Under the pieces are notes generated by a model that had not been told where the DNA came from, did no database searches, and saw only the letters and a list, made by a program, of their open reading frames with translations. A stretch of 5,222 bases of DNA, from positions 1-5,222 of the forward strand of contig CADBMY010000245.1 of NCBI GenBank assembly GCA_902795905.1, written 5' to 3'. Source of the DNA: an uncultured Erysipelotrichaceae bacterium. GTDB taxonomy: Bacteria; Bacillota_I; Bacilli_A; Erysipelotrichales; Erysipelotrichaceae. A program made the translations under genes and the position numbers. Shown piece after piece: positions 1-5,222 of this stretch (positions are counted from its first letter, which is position 1; each line of letters starts with the position of its first letter).

Positions 1-1123
1 GCGGTCCTACCGGGTTAGCGCCGAGTGCCTTACATGTCAGGATGATGATCGGCACGAAGATGTTGCCTACAGACTGGTTCTGCATAAACTGTGTCAGCAG
101 GAACGGGATGATGAAGAACGCAGCACCGATCACATAACTGTTGTGAGTTCCGCCAAGTGCCTGTGCCAGCTTCTCACCGATCAGATCACCGAGACCGCAC
201 TCAACCATGGCACCGCCGACAGACAGAGCTGCGATCAGCATTAATACGATCATAAACGGAACAGCATTGGTAGCCTCTTTCGGTTTCAGAACACCGGTAA
301 CGACTTCAAGCGTAGCACCGGTCATCGCAACCTGCCAGTTGGCCAGGCCAAGCTTGCTGGAGAAGATCAGTCCGCAGGTCGTCAGCGCAAACAGGAAGTA
401 ACCAAGGAACTCCTGTGTCGGAGGAAGCGGTTCCTGTTTCTTGGCGCCTTTTCCGCTGTTTTCATGACCTGTGATCGGAATTGAAGGTTCTGCCGGGGCA
501 AACTTCGGCGCAATGAAGATCGCATAAGCCAGAATAATGATTGCCGACAGGATACGTCCCTTGAACGGATCGAGCAGCTGCATCTGGTAATCTGTATAAC
601 CGTAGGATTCCAGATAACCGTTCTGGGTCGCAAATGTTGTCGCACCTGTGCCGATCGGCAGAACGTTACATGTACCGACAGCCACAAGACCCATGGAGAA
701 GATCGCCTTGGAAGGGCTGATGCCTGCCTCTTCGCATGTAGCACTGAGCATCGGTGCCATGATCGTGAATACAGCGACAGGGCTCGGGATCAGGTTGGCC
801 AGCAGGAAGGTTACCAACATATAACCAGCCATCATAACTGTGAAGTTACCGCCAGCGATCTTATAGACCGCGCTGGACAGCTTGTTTACTGCCTGTGTAC
901 GGTTGAAGCCTGCCGCAACGATGAACATACCCGTGATCAGCAGGACGTTCTGGTTGGCAAAGTTAGCCAGAACATTCTTGGCCGGAGTCAGTCCGGACCA
1001 TGCGGTCAGGATAATCGCACAGAGAGCGACGACACCGTTTGTCGTGTGAAGCCTTTTTGCGAAAACATAGCCGCCGATCAGGAATACGAATAATCCCAAA
1101 CATAAATACATTTGACCAGTCAT
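1..1123 (-). CDS. SLC13/citrate-transporter-like anion permease, 3' end cut off by window edge
   Basis: This is a polytopic membrane protein of which the first 374 residues are visible; the reading frame stays open to base 1, so the C-terminus lies outside. Hydrophobic segments occur near residues 5-22, 29-44, 58-73, 95-112, 140-155, 190-207, 238-256, 287-305 and 331-343, with a hydrophilic Lys/Pro-rich linker at about 208-237 dividing two halves. Each half carries a re-entrant-loop-like stretch, LANLIPSPVAVF (108-119) and TQFMQNQSVGNIFVPI (344-359), as expected for the two inverted repeats of the ion transporter superfamily (SLC13/DASS, CitMHS, ArsB). The second motif has NQS where sodium-coupled DASS carriers usually have SNT. 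Members commonly have about 430-470 residues, so some 60-90 are probably missing. AAAGGGG lies 6 nt before the ATG. It sits 75 bp downstream of the dehydratase on the same strand, suggesting uptake of that enzyme's substrate. Family call is firm; the substrate is unknown. Confidence 0.82.
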   Translation of the reverse strand, partial: MTGQMYLCLGLFVFLIGGYVFAKRLHTTNGVVALCAIILTAWSGLTPAKNVLANFANQNVLLITGMFIVAAGFNRTQAVNKLSSAVYKIAGGNFTVMMAGYMLVTFLLANLIPSPVAVFTIMAPMLSATCEEAGISPSKAIFSMGLVAVGTCNVLPIGTGATTFATQNGYLESYGYTDYQMQLLDPFKGRILSAIIILAYAIFIAPKFAPAEPSIPITGHENSGKGAKKQEPLPPTQEFLGYFLFALTTCGLIFSSKLGLANWQVAMTGATLEVVTGVLKPKEATNAVPFMIVLMLIAALSVGGAMVECGLGDLIGEKLAQALGGTHNSYVIGAAFFIIPFLLTQFMQNQSVGNIFVPIIILTCKALGANPVGP

Positions 1124-1159
1124 TGTATACCCCTTTCTTTCTGTTTACTGACTGTATTT

Positions 1160-1189
1160 CACTGCAGTTTATTTACCCTCTCTGCAGTG
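1160..1189. repeat. Intergenic inverted repeat CACTGCAG / CTGCAGTG between dehydratase and permease genes
   Basis: The perfect 8-bp arms CACTGCAG (1160-1167) and CTGCAGTG (1182-1189) flank a 14-nt spacer. Each arm contains the palindrome CTGCAG, and the arm centres are 22 bp apart, about two helical turns. In the leftward transcript it can form a hairpin 10 nt after the dehydratase stop, but no T-run follows, so it is not a normal intrinsic terminator. It could be an mRNA processing or stabilising hairpin that sets relative permease expression, or a dimeric operator. The repeat itself is directly seen; the role is inferred. Confidence 0.5.
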
Positions 1190-1198
1190 CTGTACGAA

Positions 1199-2347
1199 TT
1201 ACCAGTCCTTAACGGATCCGTCGAAGTTCCTCTTGGCAACGTTGGATCCTCTCTCTTTTGCCGGATAGAGTTCTTCCGCATTATCTGCGAGCTCAACCCC
1301 GATACCAGGTGCTTCCGGAATGACCATGAAGCCGTCTTCGAACTTCAGAGGCTCCTTGACCATGGCATCCTCGGCACCGTTCAGGCAGAAGCCCGGCAGT
1401 TCCTGGATACCCAGGTTGGGAATGCATGCACAGATCTGCAGGCATGCGGCTGTGGAGACAGGACCCAGCGGGTTGTGCGGGATAAGCAGTACATCATGTG
1501 CCTCAGCCATTCCTGCAATCTTCTTTGTAGCAGTAATACCGCCGACCGCACAGACATCCGGTCTGATATAGCGGACAGCTGTTCTGTCCATCAGCATTTC
1601 AAACTCACGGATATTCGTGAAGCGCTCACCTGTAGCGATCGGAATATTAACCTTATCCGCAACCTGTGCCATCGTATCGATGTTGTCCGGTGCCACAGGA
1701 TCCTCAAATACCATCGGTCTGTACTTTTCTACTTCTCTGCCGAAGGTAACAGCTGTCGGTGTATCCATACCTCTGTGGGCTTCAAGGACGAAGTCGAAGT
1801 TCGGTCCTACTGCCTCACGGATACGTCTGACGGTTTCCAGTTCGGATTCAACTCTGCCGGAGTAGAACTCATCAAATCCATTATTCTTGGATTTCACAGG
1901 ACCGTTGACGAAGATCTTGGCAGCGTTGAAGCCCTGTGCCTGAAGTTTCTTATACTCTTCGCAGAGATCGTCGATATTATCCGGATGTGCCATGACGGAA
2001 GCATAGACACGGATCTTGTCTCTTGTCTTACCGCCGAGCAGCTGATATACCGGTACACCCAGGGCTTTACCCTTGATATCCCAGCAGGCAATATCAATTG
2101 CTGAGATAGCACTCATGATCACGGATCCTCTGAAGTATACAGCCCTGTACAGGTTCTGCATGATATCTTCCGCATTGAACGGATCCTTGCCGATCAGATA
2201 TGGTTTGAACTTCATGATGGCATCTGCCGTGGAAGAGAGGAAACCCCAGTTTCCTGCTTCTCCAAGACCTGTAATACCTTCATCGGTATCCAGTTCCACA
2301 AACAGATAATGCTTTGCGAAACGAAGTCTGAGATCTGTAATTTTCAT
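1199..2347 (-). CDS. Enolase-superfamily (mandelate racemase subgroup) sugar-acid dehydratase, D-galactonate dehydratase-like
   Basis: The 382-residue protein spans the normal length of mandelate racemase-type enzymes: an N-terminal capping domain (about 1-120, with MSAISAIDIACWDIKGKALG at 79-98) followed by a beta/alpha barrel. Barrel-end residues are recognisable: E189 and H191 in LEAHRG, E215 in FEDPVAP, E241 in GER, D264 in RPD and H291 in IPHNPLGP. Their spacing equals that remembered for E. coli DgoD (D183/H185, E209, E235, H285), and the C-terminus FDGSVKDW resembles the DgoD end. This predicts a Mg-dependent dehydration of an aldonate to a 2-keto-3-deoxy acid in the cytoplasm, with H191 as acid and H291/D264 as base dyad. 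The first metal ligand is Glu rather than Asp, so the exact substrate (galactonate, gluconate or another acid) is open. GGAGGA 5 nt before the ATG fixes the start. It is divergent from an AraC-type regulator and upstream of a permease. Confidence 0.88.
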   Translation of the reverse strand: MKITDLRLRFAKHYLFVELDTDEGITGLGEAGNWGFLSSTADAIMKFKPYLIGKDPFNAEDIMQNLYRAVYFRGSVIMSAISAIDIACWDIKGKALGVPVYQLLGGKTRDKIRVYASVMAHPDNIDDLCEEYKKLQAQGFNAAKIFVNGPVKSKNNGFDEFYSGRVESELETVRRIREAVGPNFDFVLEAHRGMDTPTAVTFGREVEKYRPMVFEDPVAPDNIDTMAQVADKVNIPIATGERFTNIREFEMLMDRTAVRYIRPDVCAVGGITATKKIAGMAEAHDVLLIPHNPLGPVSTAACLQICACIPNLGIQELPGFCLNGAEDAMVKEPLKFEDGFMVIPEAPGIGVELADNAEELYPAKERGSNVAKRNFDGSVKDW

Positions 2348-2387
2348 ATTTATCCTCCGTTATCCCCTGCGGGTTTTTAACGATTAC

Positions 2388-2416
2388 ACTATACAAATGA
2401 AAAAATCATTCGAAAC
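2388..2416 (-). promoter_or_regulatory. Candidate promoter of the dehydratase-permease unit
   Basis: On the minus strand TATAGT (2388-2393) matches the -10 consensus at five of six positions and is preceded directly by TTTG. The expected -35 position holds only TTTCGA or GTTTCG (2410-2416), a poor match, as is common for promoters that need an activator such as an AraC protein. The spacer contains a short palindrome AATGA-AAAAA-TCATT (2396-2410). The start point would fall around 2380, giving a leader of about 30 nt. TGTAAT, four bases further downstream, is an alternative -10. Confidence 0.35.
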
Positions 2417-2427
2417 TGCATTTATTT

Positions 2428-2516
2428 GGAGAATTCATGCATATGCCGGATGACTTCTGCATCACTACCGATCTTTCGTCATCTGCACTAAGGGCTGAAT
2501 CATCCAAATATTCTCC
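2428..2516. repeat. Bipartite inverted repeat in the divergent control region
   Basis: The left arm has GGAGAAT (2428-2434) and GGATGA (2448-2453), separated by 13 bases that include the palindrome GCATATGC. The right arm has TCATCC (2500-2505) and ATTCTCC (2510-2516), separated by AAAT. Both blocks pair in nested order, so two 6-7 bp blocks are repeated in inverse orientation with different internal spacing. The element lies between the two candidate promoters and so is probably not transcribed from either. It may be paired operator sites, perhaps for the AraC-type protein; chance similarity cannot be excluded for such short blocks. Confidence 0.35.
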
Positions 2517-2519
2517 CTG

Positions 2520-2548
2520 TCGAAAGTCAATAACAATCATGCTAAACT
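2520..2548 (+). promoter_or_regulatory. Candidate promoter of the AraC-family regulator gene
   Basis: TCGAAA (2520-2525) and TAAACT (2543-2548) are separated by 17 bp; each matches the vegetative -35 or -10 consensus at four of six positions. The -10 is extended by TGC (2540-2542), the TGn feature that compensates for weak hexamers in Bacillota. The start point would be near 2555, leaving a leader of about 40 nt before the GTG start. Confidence 0.4.
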
Positions 2549-2554
2549 TGAATA

Positions 2555-2568
2555 TGTAAGCGTTTCCC
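2555..2568 (+). promoter_or_regulatory. cre-like site (possible CcpA operator)
   Basis: TGTAAGCGTTTCCC fits the degenerate cre consensus TGWNANCGNTNWCA except for the third-last and last positions. It would overlap the inferred transcription start of the regulator gene, a position where CcpA binding usually represses. If genuine, the AraC-type regulator, and through it the catabolic unit, would be under carbon catabolite repression. The two mismatches are in the right half-site. Confidence 0.35.
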
Positions 2569-2582
2569 CCGCAATCATATCC

Positions 2583-2588
2583 AAAGGA
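2583..2588 (+). promoter_or_regulatory. Shine-Dalgarno site that supports the GTG start of the regulator
   Basis: AAAGGA is followed after 7 nt by GTG at 2596. The next in-frame ATG, at 2629 (residue 12), has only a weak GGATGG about 6 nt before it. The GTG start is therefore preferred. Confidence 0.6.
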
Positions 2589-2595
2589 TTTCACT

Positions 2596-3555
2596 GTGGA
2601 TAATATTTGGAAAACGGATGGTAAAAATATGGATCCAATCAGACATCACTATGTAAAACTAACGGACAGTGACGAATTTGAATGTTATACGAACAGAGTT
2701 CTGGGATATCGGTATCACTGGCATAACGAAATGTTTGAGTTCTGTCTGGTTCTTTCCGGCAGTATGCACTTCTGCCGTGATGGGAAGGTATATTATCTGC
2801 AGCAGGATGATATCCTGATCGTAAATCCCGGAGAGGGACATGCGTCCTTTTCCCTGGAGCCGAATACCATTGAACTGATCATCCATATCCCTTCCCGTGC
2901 CTTCCGCCGTTTTATGGAAAAAGGGCAGTACTGCGATTTTAATATTGTTACAAATGCGCAGAACCGCAATGAGAACCGGTTCCGTGAATTCCGGTATATC
3001 TCTGCAAAGACAGCTTTATCCACAATGTCGAAAAGCACAACTGCAGCAACGATGCAGGCAGGCTCCTACGAACTGCTTCTCGCTCATGTGTTTGACTGCT
3101 TCGATCCGATCGTAAGGCAGGCGCCGGCTGCAGCAAAACCCGAGCTGGAGAAGATGCTGCCGATCATCCGCCATGTCGAACAGCACTACCAGGAAAAGGT
3201 CACCCTTGAGGATCTGGCCAATACATTCGGGTATAACCGTACATATCTCTCTTCTGCCTTCAAGAAGAATGTTGGTATCGGTCTGTACGAATATATGACA
3301 AAGATCCGTTTTCAGCACGCTGTTCATGAACTCTGCAGCACGGAGAAAACACTGACATCCATAGCCATAGACAACGGTTTCCCCGAACTGAAGACATTCA
3401 ACAAACTGTTTTTTGAGAACTTTCAGCTGATGCCCGGCGAATACAGAAAAATCGCCCAGGAAGAGATGCGTTCTCTGGCCTTAGGCGAAAGATCTCTGAT
3501 TGCCATGGATGATCCGGCTGTGCTGGCACAGTTCAGTAAATATACATCATTCTGA
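2596..3555 (+). CDS. AraC-family transcriptional regulator with N-terminal cupin sensor domain
   Basis: The 319-residue protein has the two-part plan of AraC regulators. An N-terminal cupin-like ligand-sensing domain (about 15-110) shows YHWHNEMFEFCLVLSG (40-55), the DGKVYYLQQDDILIVNPGEG stretch (62-81) and H82. The C-terminal DNA-binding domain (about 185-285) carries two helix-turn-helix units: TLEDLANTFGYNRTYLSSAF (203-222) and TLTSIAIDNGFPELKTFNKL (252-271), ending in the family-typical MPGEYRK (279-285). A 34-residue tail follows the DNA-binding domain. It probably senses a small sugar-type ligand in the cytoplasm and regulates the divergent dehydratase-permease unit and itself; that target is inferred from position only. 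A GTG start is chosen because of its AAAGGA site; ATG at 2629 would shorten it by 11 residues. Its stop abuts the stop of the convergent hydrolase gene. Confidence 0.88.
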   Translation: MDNIWKTDGKNMDPIRHHYVKLTDSDEFECYTNRVLGYRYHWHNEMFEFCLVLSGSMHFCRDGKVYYLQQDDILIVNPGEGHASFSLEPNTIELIIHIPSRAFRRFMEKGQYCDFNIVTNAQNRNENRFREFRYISAKTALSTMSKSTTAATMQAGSYELLLAHVFDCFDPIVRQAPAAAKPELEKMLPIIRHVEQHYQEKVTLEDLANTFGYNRTYLSSAFKKNVGIGLYEYMTKIRFQHAVHELCSTEKTLTSIAIDNGFPELKTFNKLFFENFQLMPGEYRKIAQEEMRSLALGERSLIAMDDPAVLAQFSKYTSF

Positions 3556-3558
3556 TCA
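3553..3558. other. Abutting convergent stop codons forming palindrome TGATCA
   Basis: TGA at 3553-3555 ends the plus-strand regulator, and TCA at 3556-3558 is the complement of the TGA that ends the minus-strand hydrolase. The two genes meet with no intergenic base. Any terminator for either gene must therefore lie inside the coding region of the other. Confidence 0.9.
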
Positions 3559-4419
3559 TCGGCTCTGCATACTGAGCGTGATCTCGTACCACTCTGTACG
3601 TTTTACCGGGGCTACTCTGGCTGTCAGCCCCTTTTCTTCTGCCTTTCGGTTTGCCTCAATGAAAGTCTTCTCCGAGAAACCGGGATCCATGTTCTCCCAT
3701 ACTTCAAAGTGCATCGGGACAACGATCTGGGCATGGGCTTCGGTCATGAAAGATACCCAGTCATCGGAGACAACATCAACATCCATGCCATTGGTAAGCT
3801 TGTTGCGGAAAGCGATATTGGGACGTTTGTCTTCCAGAATATGAGCCATGCCGTCATCGAGACCGCCGACAAAAGCCATCCGGAACCCGTTATCCAGATC
3901 AATGATAAAGTTCATGTTAAACAGACTGCCGAGAGTATGCAGACGCTTCAGTTTCTCCTGCTGTGAGATCCCGTCAGCTTTGGACATACAGCCATCCCAC
4001 ATCATCCTCTGCGGTTTATGCATGCCGTGATATGTGTGCAGGACAAAGCCGTCAAACTCATACCTGCCGTTGTAATCCACGGCATAGATGGATGTCAGCG
4101 GAAGGATATCTCCGTATACTTCAGCGATCTCGGCAGCTACCCCGCTGTGGCAGATCACGATCGGCTGAAAGCGGCGGATCACATCCTCCAGGTTGACCAT
4201 GTGATCGGAATGGGTATGATTCAGGATCACATAATCACAGGCTTCAAGATCTTCGGTATGAAAACCGCACAGCCGGAAGATATCCGCGATGCGGTCCTCT
4301 GGATTCTCCGGGTAATCGTAACAGGGATCGGTGATGATCGTCTTTCCGTTCGGCAGTTTAAATTCAAAGCACTGGCAGTTGATCCAGCGGAAGCTTAGTG
4401 AATGGTTGTTCAGTTTCAT
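3556..4419 (-). CDS. Metallo-beta-lactamase-fold hydrolase (UlaG-like group possible)
   Basis: The 287-residue protein carries the metallo-beta-lactamase signature HTHSDH at 68-73 (H68, H70, D72, H73), a following YHGMHKP (130-136) that can supply the third histidine of the first metal site, and PMHFEVW (235-241) with the last ligand H237. No signal peptide is visible, so it should be cytoplasmic. The bridging-Asp motif, usually GDT or GDS, reads FVGGLDDG (183-190), so D188 or D189 may do that job or the site may be altered. Length and the PMHFE ending suggest the broad UlaG-like set that includes L-ascorbate-6-phosphate lactonase; a lactonase or phosphodiesterase role is only inference. AGAGGA 6 nt before the ATG at 4419 decides the start. 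An in-frame ATG 24 bases upstream lacks a spaced ribosome site. It follows a PHP-domain gene across a terminator. Confidence 0.85.
   Translation of the reverse strand: MKLNNHSLSFRWINCQCFEFKLPNGKTIITDPCYDYPENPEDRIADIFRLCGFHTEDLEACDYVILNHTHSDHMVNLEDVIRRFQPIVICHSGVAAEIAEVYGDILPLTSIYAVDYNGRYEFDGFVLHTYHGMHKPQRMMWDGCMSKADGISQQEKLKRLHTLGSLFNMNFIIDLDNGFRMAFVGGLDDGMAHILEDKRPNIAFRNKLTNGMDVDVVSDDWVSFMTEAHAQIVVPMHFEVWENMDPGFSEKTFIEANRKAEEKGLTARVAPVKRTEWYEITLSMQSR
3608..3640 (+). terminator. Possible intrinsic terminator of the regulator gene, antisense within the hydrolase gene
   Basis: GGGGCT (3608-3613) and AGCCCC (3626-3631) form a 6-bp GC-rich stem with a 12-nt loop, followed by TTTTCTTCT (3632-3640). 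It begins 52 bases after the regulator stop, on the same strand. GGCT-GTC-AGCC (3619-3629) is a competing shorter hairpin. The U-tract is interrupted and the sequence also encodes part of the hydrolase, so the call is tentative. Confidence 0.4.
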
Positions 4420-4425
4420 AATATG

Positions 4426-4431
4426 TCCTCT
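4426..4431 (-). promoter_or_regulatory. Shine-Dalgarno site that fixes the hydrolase start
   Basis: On the minus strand AGAGGA stands 6 nt before ATG at 4419. It lies between that ATG and the other in-frame ATG at 4443, which has only TAGG directly adjacent to it. The shorter, 287-residue product is therefore preferred. Confidence 0.75.
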
Positions 4432-4458
4432 TTTCACACGCATCCTAGCAGAGAAGAA

Positions 4459-4496
4459 GAAAAAAAACAGGGAGATGATTCACTTCTTTTCCCTGT
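4459..4496 (-). terminator. Rho-independent terminator at the end of the PHP-domain gene
   Basis: On the minus strand ACAGGGA (4490-4496) pairs with TCCCTGT (4467-4473) around a 16-nt loop, and a run of eight T residues (complement of A at 4460-4467, sharing the last stem base) follows. The hairpin starts on the final base of the TGA stop codon of the PHP gene. It leaves only about 40 bp before the hydrolase start at 4419, so it may act as a partial terminator between the two genes. Confidence 0.75.
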
Positions 4497-5222
4497 CAGA
4501 TCTCTTCCTGTACCCACTGACCATCCTTGAATACAGTGATCTCACGGTACCCGCAGCTGTATACCAGTTCTTTCATCTCTTCAAAGCCAAAGAAGATATT
4601 CTCTGCCGCGTGAGCATCTGCCGAAAGGATGATCCTGGCCTCGCGGGCATGCAGTTCACGAATGATCCAGGGCTGCGGATACGGTGTCTTTCTGTATCCT
4701 CTGGAGATCGCACCGGAATTGATCTCAAAGATCTTATCTCGTTTTACAAGTTCATTCAGTGCCGACATGACCGCGTCCCGATAGCGCATATCCTGTGTAG
4801 AAAACAGACAGTCATCTTCGTTGTATTTGGTGATCAGATCAAAATGACCGACAATATCATAGGCAAATACCTGCGGCAGTTCTGCCGTCAGACGGTAAAA
4901 CTCTTCGGCAAACCGGATTGCATCTCCATGCCAGACTTCATCAACAGCCTGGATGAACTCCTCTCTGCTGCGATCCACAGGCACGTAAATACCCTCACGG
5001 GATACATAATGCACAGAACCGATCACGTAATCATATACGTCATCATACATCGGTGCATACAGTTCCTGTTCGATCCCGCACCACACCTGCATGCGTTCCT
5101 GATACTGTTCCCTGAGTTTCTGCATCGTATCGATATAGATCTGTGTGTATCCCTCTTTTATGCCTCCGGAAGGATCGAACGGCTGCGGCGCATGTTCGGA
5201 TATACCGAAGGATGTACAGCCC
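4496..5222 (-). CDS. PHP-domain phosphoesterase, histidinol-phosphatase (HisJ) type, 5' end outside window
   Basis: The last 241 residues are visible; the frame is open to the right edge, and sequence before the first internal Met (codon at 5125) is clearly part of the protein, since it contains GISEHAPQPFDPSGG, typical of HisJ-like enzymes. Metal-site motifs of the PHP fold appear in order: SEH at the start of the fragment, GIEQELY, GSVHYV, YDIVGHFDLITKY, EINSGAISRGYRKTPYP and SADAH. Only the N-terminal HxH motif, about 25-35 residues, is missing. Such proteins hydrolyse phosphomonoesters in the cytoplasm using a multi-metal site; L-histidinol phosphate is the classical substrate, but no other histidine biosynthesis gene is in the window, so a different sugar-phosphate-like substrate is possible. 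The stop codon overlaps the first base of an intrinsic terminator. The next gene downstream on the same strand is the metallo-beta-lactamase-fold hydrolase. Confidence 0.85.
   Translation of the reverse strand, partial: GCTSFGISEHAPQPFDPSGGIKEGYTQIYIDTMQKLREQYQERMQVWCGIEQELYAPMYDDVYDYVIGSVHYVSREGIYVPVDRSREEFIQAVDEVWHGDAIRFAEEFYRLTAELPQVFAYDIVGHFDLITKYNEDDCLFSTQDMRYRDAVMSALNELVKRDKIFEINSGAISRGYRKTPYPQPWIIRELHAREARIILSADAHAAENIFFGFEEMKELVYSCGYREITVFKDGQWVQEEI

Larger units (their letters stand above)
2348..2595. promoter_or_regulatory. Divergent regulatory region between the dehydratase and AraC-family regulator genes
   Basis: This AT-rich 248-bp gap separates the two divergent starts and contains no convincing gene. 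It holds a Shine-Dalgarno site for each gene (GGAGGA as its complement at 2353-2358; AAAGGA at 2583-2588), candidate promoters in both directions, a cre-like element and a bipartite inverted repeat, each listed separately. The arrangement is typical of an AraC-type regulator that controls itself and its divergent target. Confidence 0.65.

Noticed and set aside
1112..2104. Open frame of 330 codons on the plus strand
   Set aside because: It lies antisense over the dehydratase gene, has no recognisable domain or ribosome site, and is Cys/Ser/His-rich in the manner of complementary-strand shadows.
2365..2378. CCCTGCGGG followed by TTTTT, like a tiny plus-strand terminator
   Set aside because: A 3-bp stem with a 3-nt loop is too weak, and no plus-strand gene ends there; it lies in the dehydratase leader.
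2406..2594. Minus-strand frame of 62 codons within the divergent intergenic region
   Set aside because: It would start with GTG without a Shine-Dalgarno sequence, covers the regulator promoter and ribosome site, and shows no known motif.
1214..2636. Repeated GGATCC hexamers in and near the dehydratase gene
   Set aside because: They arise mostly from Gly/Asp/Ser/Pro codon combinations in different contexts and show no regular spacing.
4018..4398. Plus-strand frame of 126 codons opposite the hydrolase gene
   Set aside because: It is antisense to the codons of the conserved HTHSDH region and has no supporting start signal.
4420..4443. Longer hydrolase start at ATG 4443 adding eight residues (MRVKRGHI)
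   Set aside because: No properly spaced ribosome site precedes it, whereas AGAGGA at 4426-4431 serves the ATG at 4419.
4496..5125. PHP-domain protein starting at the internal Met at 5125
   Set aside because: The 32 codons upstream are open and contain family-typical SEHAP-like sequence, so the gene extends beyond the window and this Met is internal.

Overview
The window reads as part of a sugar-acid (aldonate-type) catabolic locus of a low-to-mid GC Bacillota (Firmicutes), possibly a gut Erysipelotrichia or Clostridia relative. The taxonomic guess rests on roughly balanced base composition, strong GGAGG/AGAGGA Shine-Dalgarno sites, a GTG start, a cre-like (CcpA-type) site and oligo-T intrinsic terminators. 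It is inference, not identification.

Layout from left to right. On the minus strand, transcribed leftwards, lie a DgoD-like enolase-superfamily sugar-acid dehydratase (1199-2347) and, 75 bp downstream, an SLC13/citrate-transporter-like permease (start at 1123) that runs off the left edge. They probably form one transcription unit: the permease imports an organic or sugar acid and the dehydratase converts an aldonate to a 2-keto-3-deoxy acid. A 248-bp divergent regulatory region (2348-2595) separates the dehydratase from an AraC-family regulator with an N-terminal cupin sensor (2596-3555, plus strand), the obvious candidate regulator of the unit. This region holds candidate promoters for both directions, a cre-like site on the putative regulator start point, and a bipartite inverted repeat.

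The right part is a separate minus-strand pair. A PHP-domain phosphoesterase of the histidinol-phosphatase (HisJ-like) type enters from the right edge and ends at 4496, directly at an intrinsic terminator. A metallo-beta-lactamase-fold hydrolase (3556-4419) follows and converges on the regulator gene. The two convergent stop codons abut and form the palindrome TGATCA. The regulator's best terminator candidate lies about 50 bp inside the hydrolase gene, on the opposite strand.

No RNA genes, CRISPR arrays, insertion sequences or transfer signatures were seen. The locus looks like ordinary accessory metabolism. The points most worth checking are the true substrate, the Asp-to-Glu change at the first metal position of the dehydratase, the unusual fifth-motif region of the hydrolase, and the paired inverted repeats in both intergenic regions.
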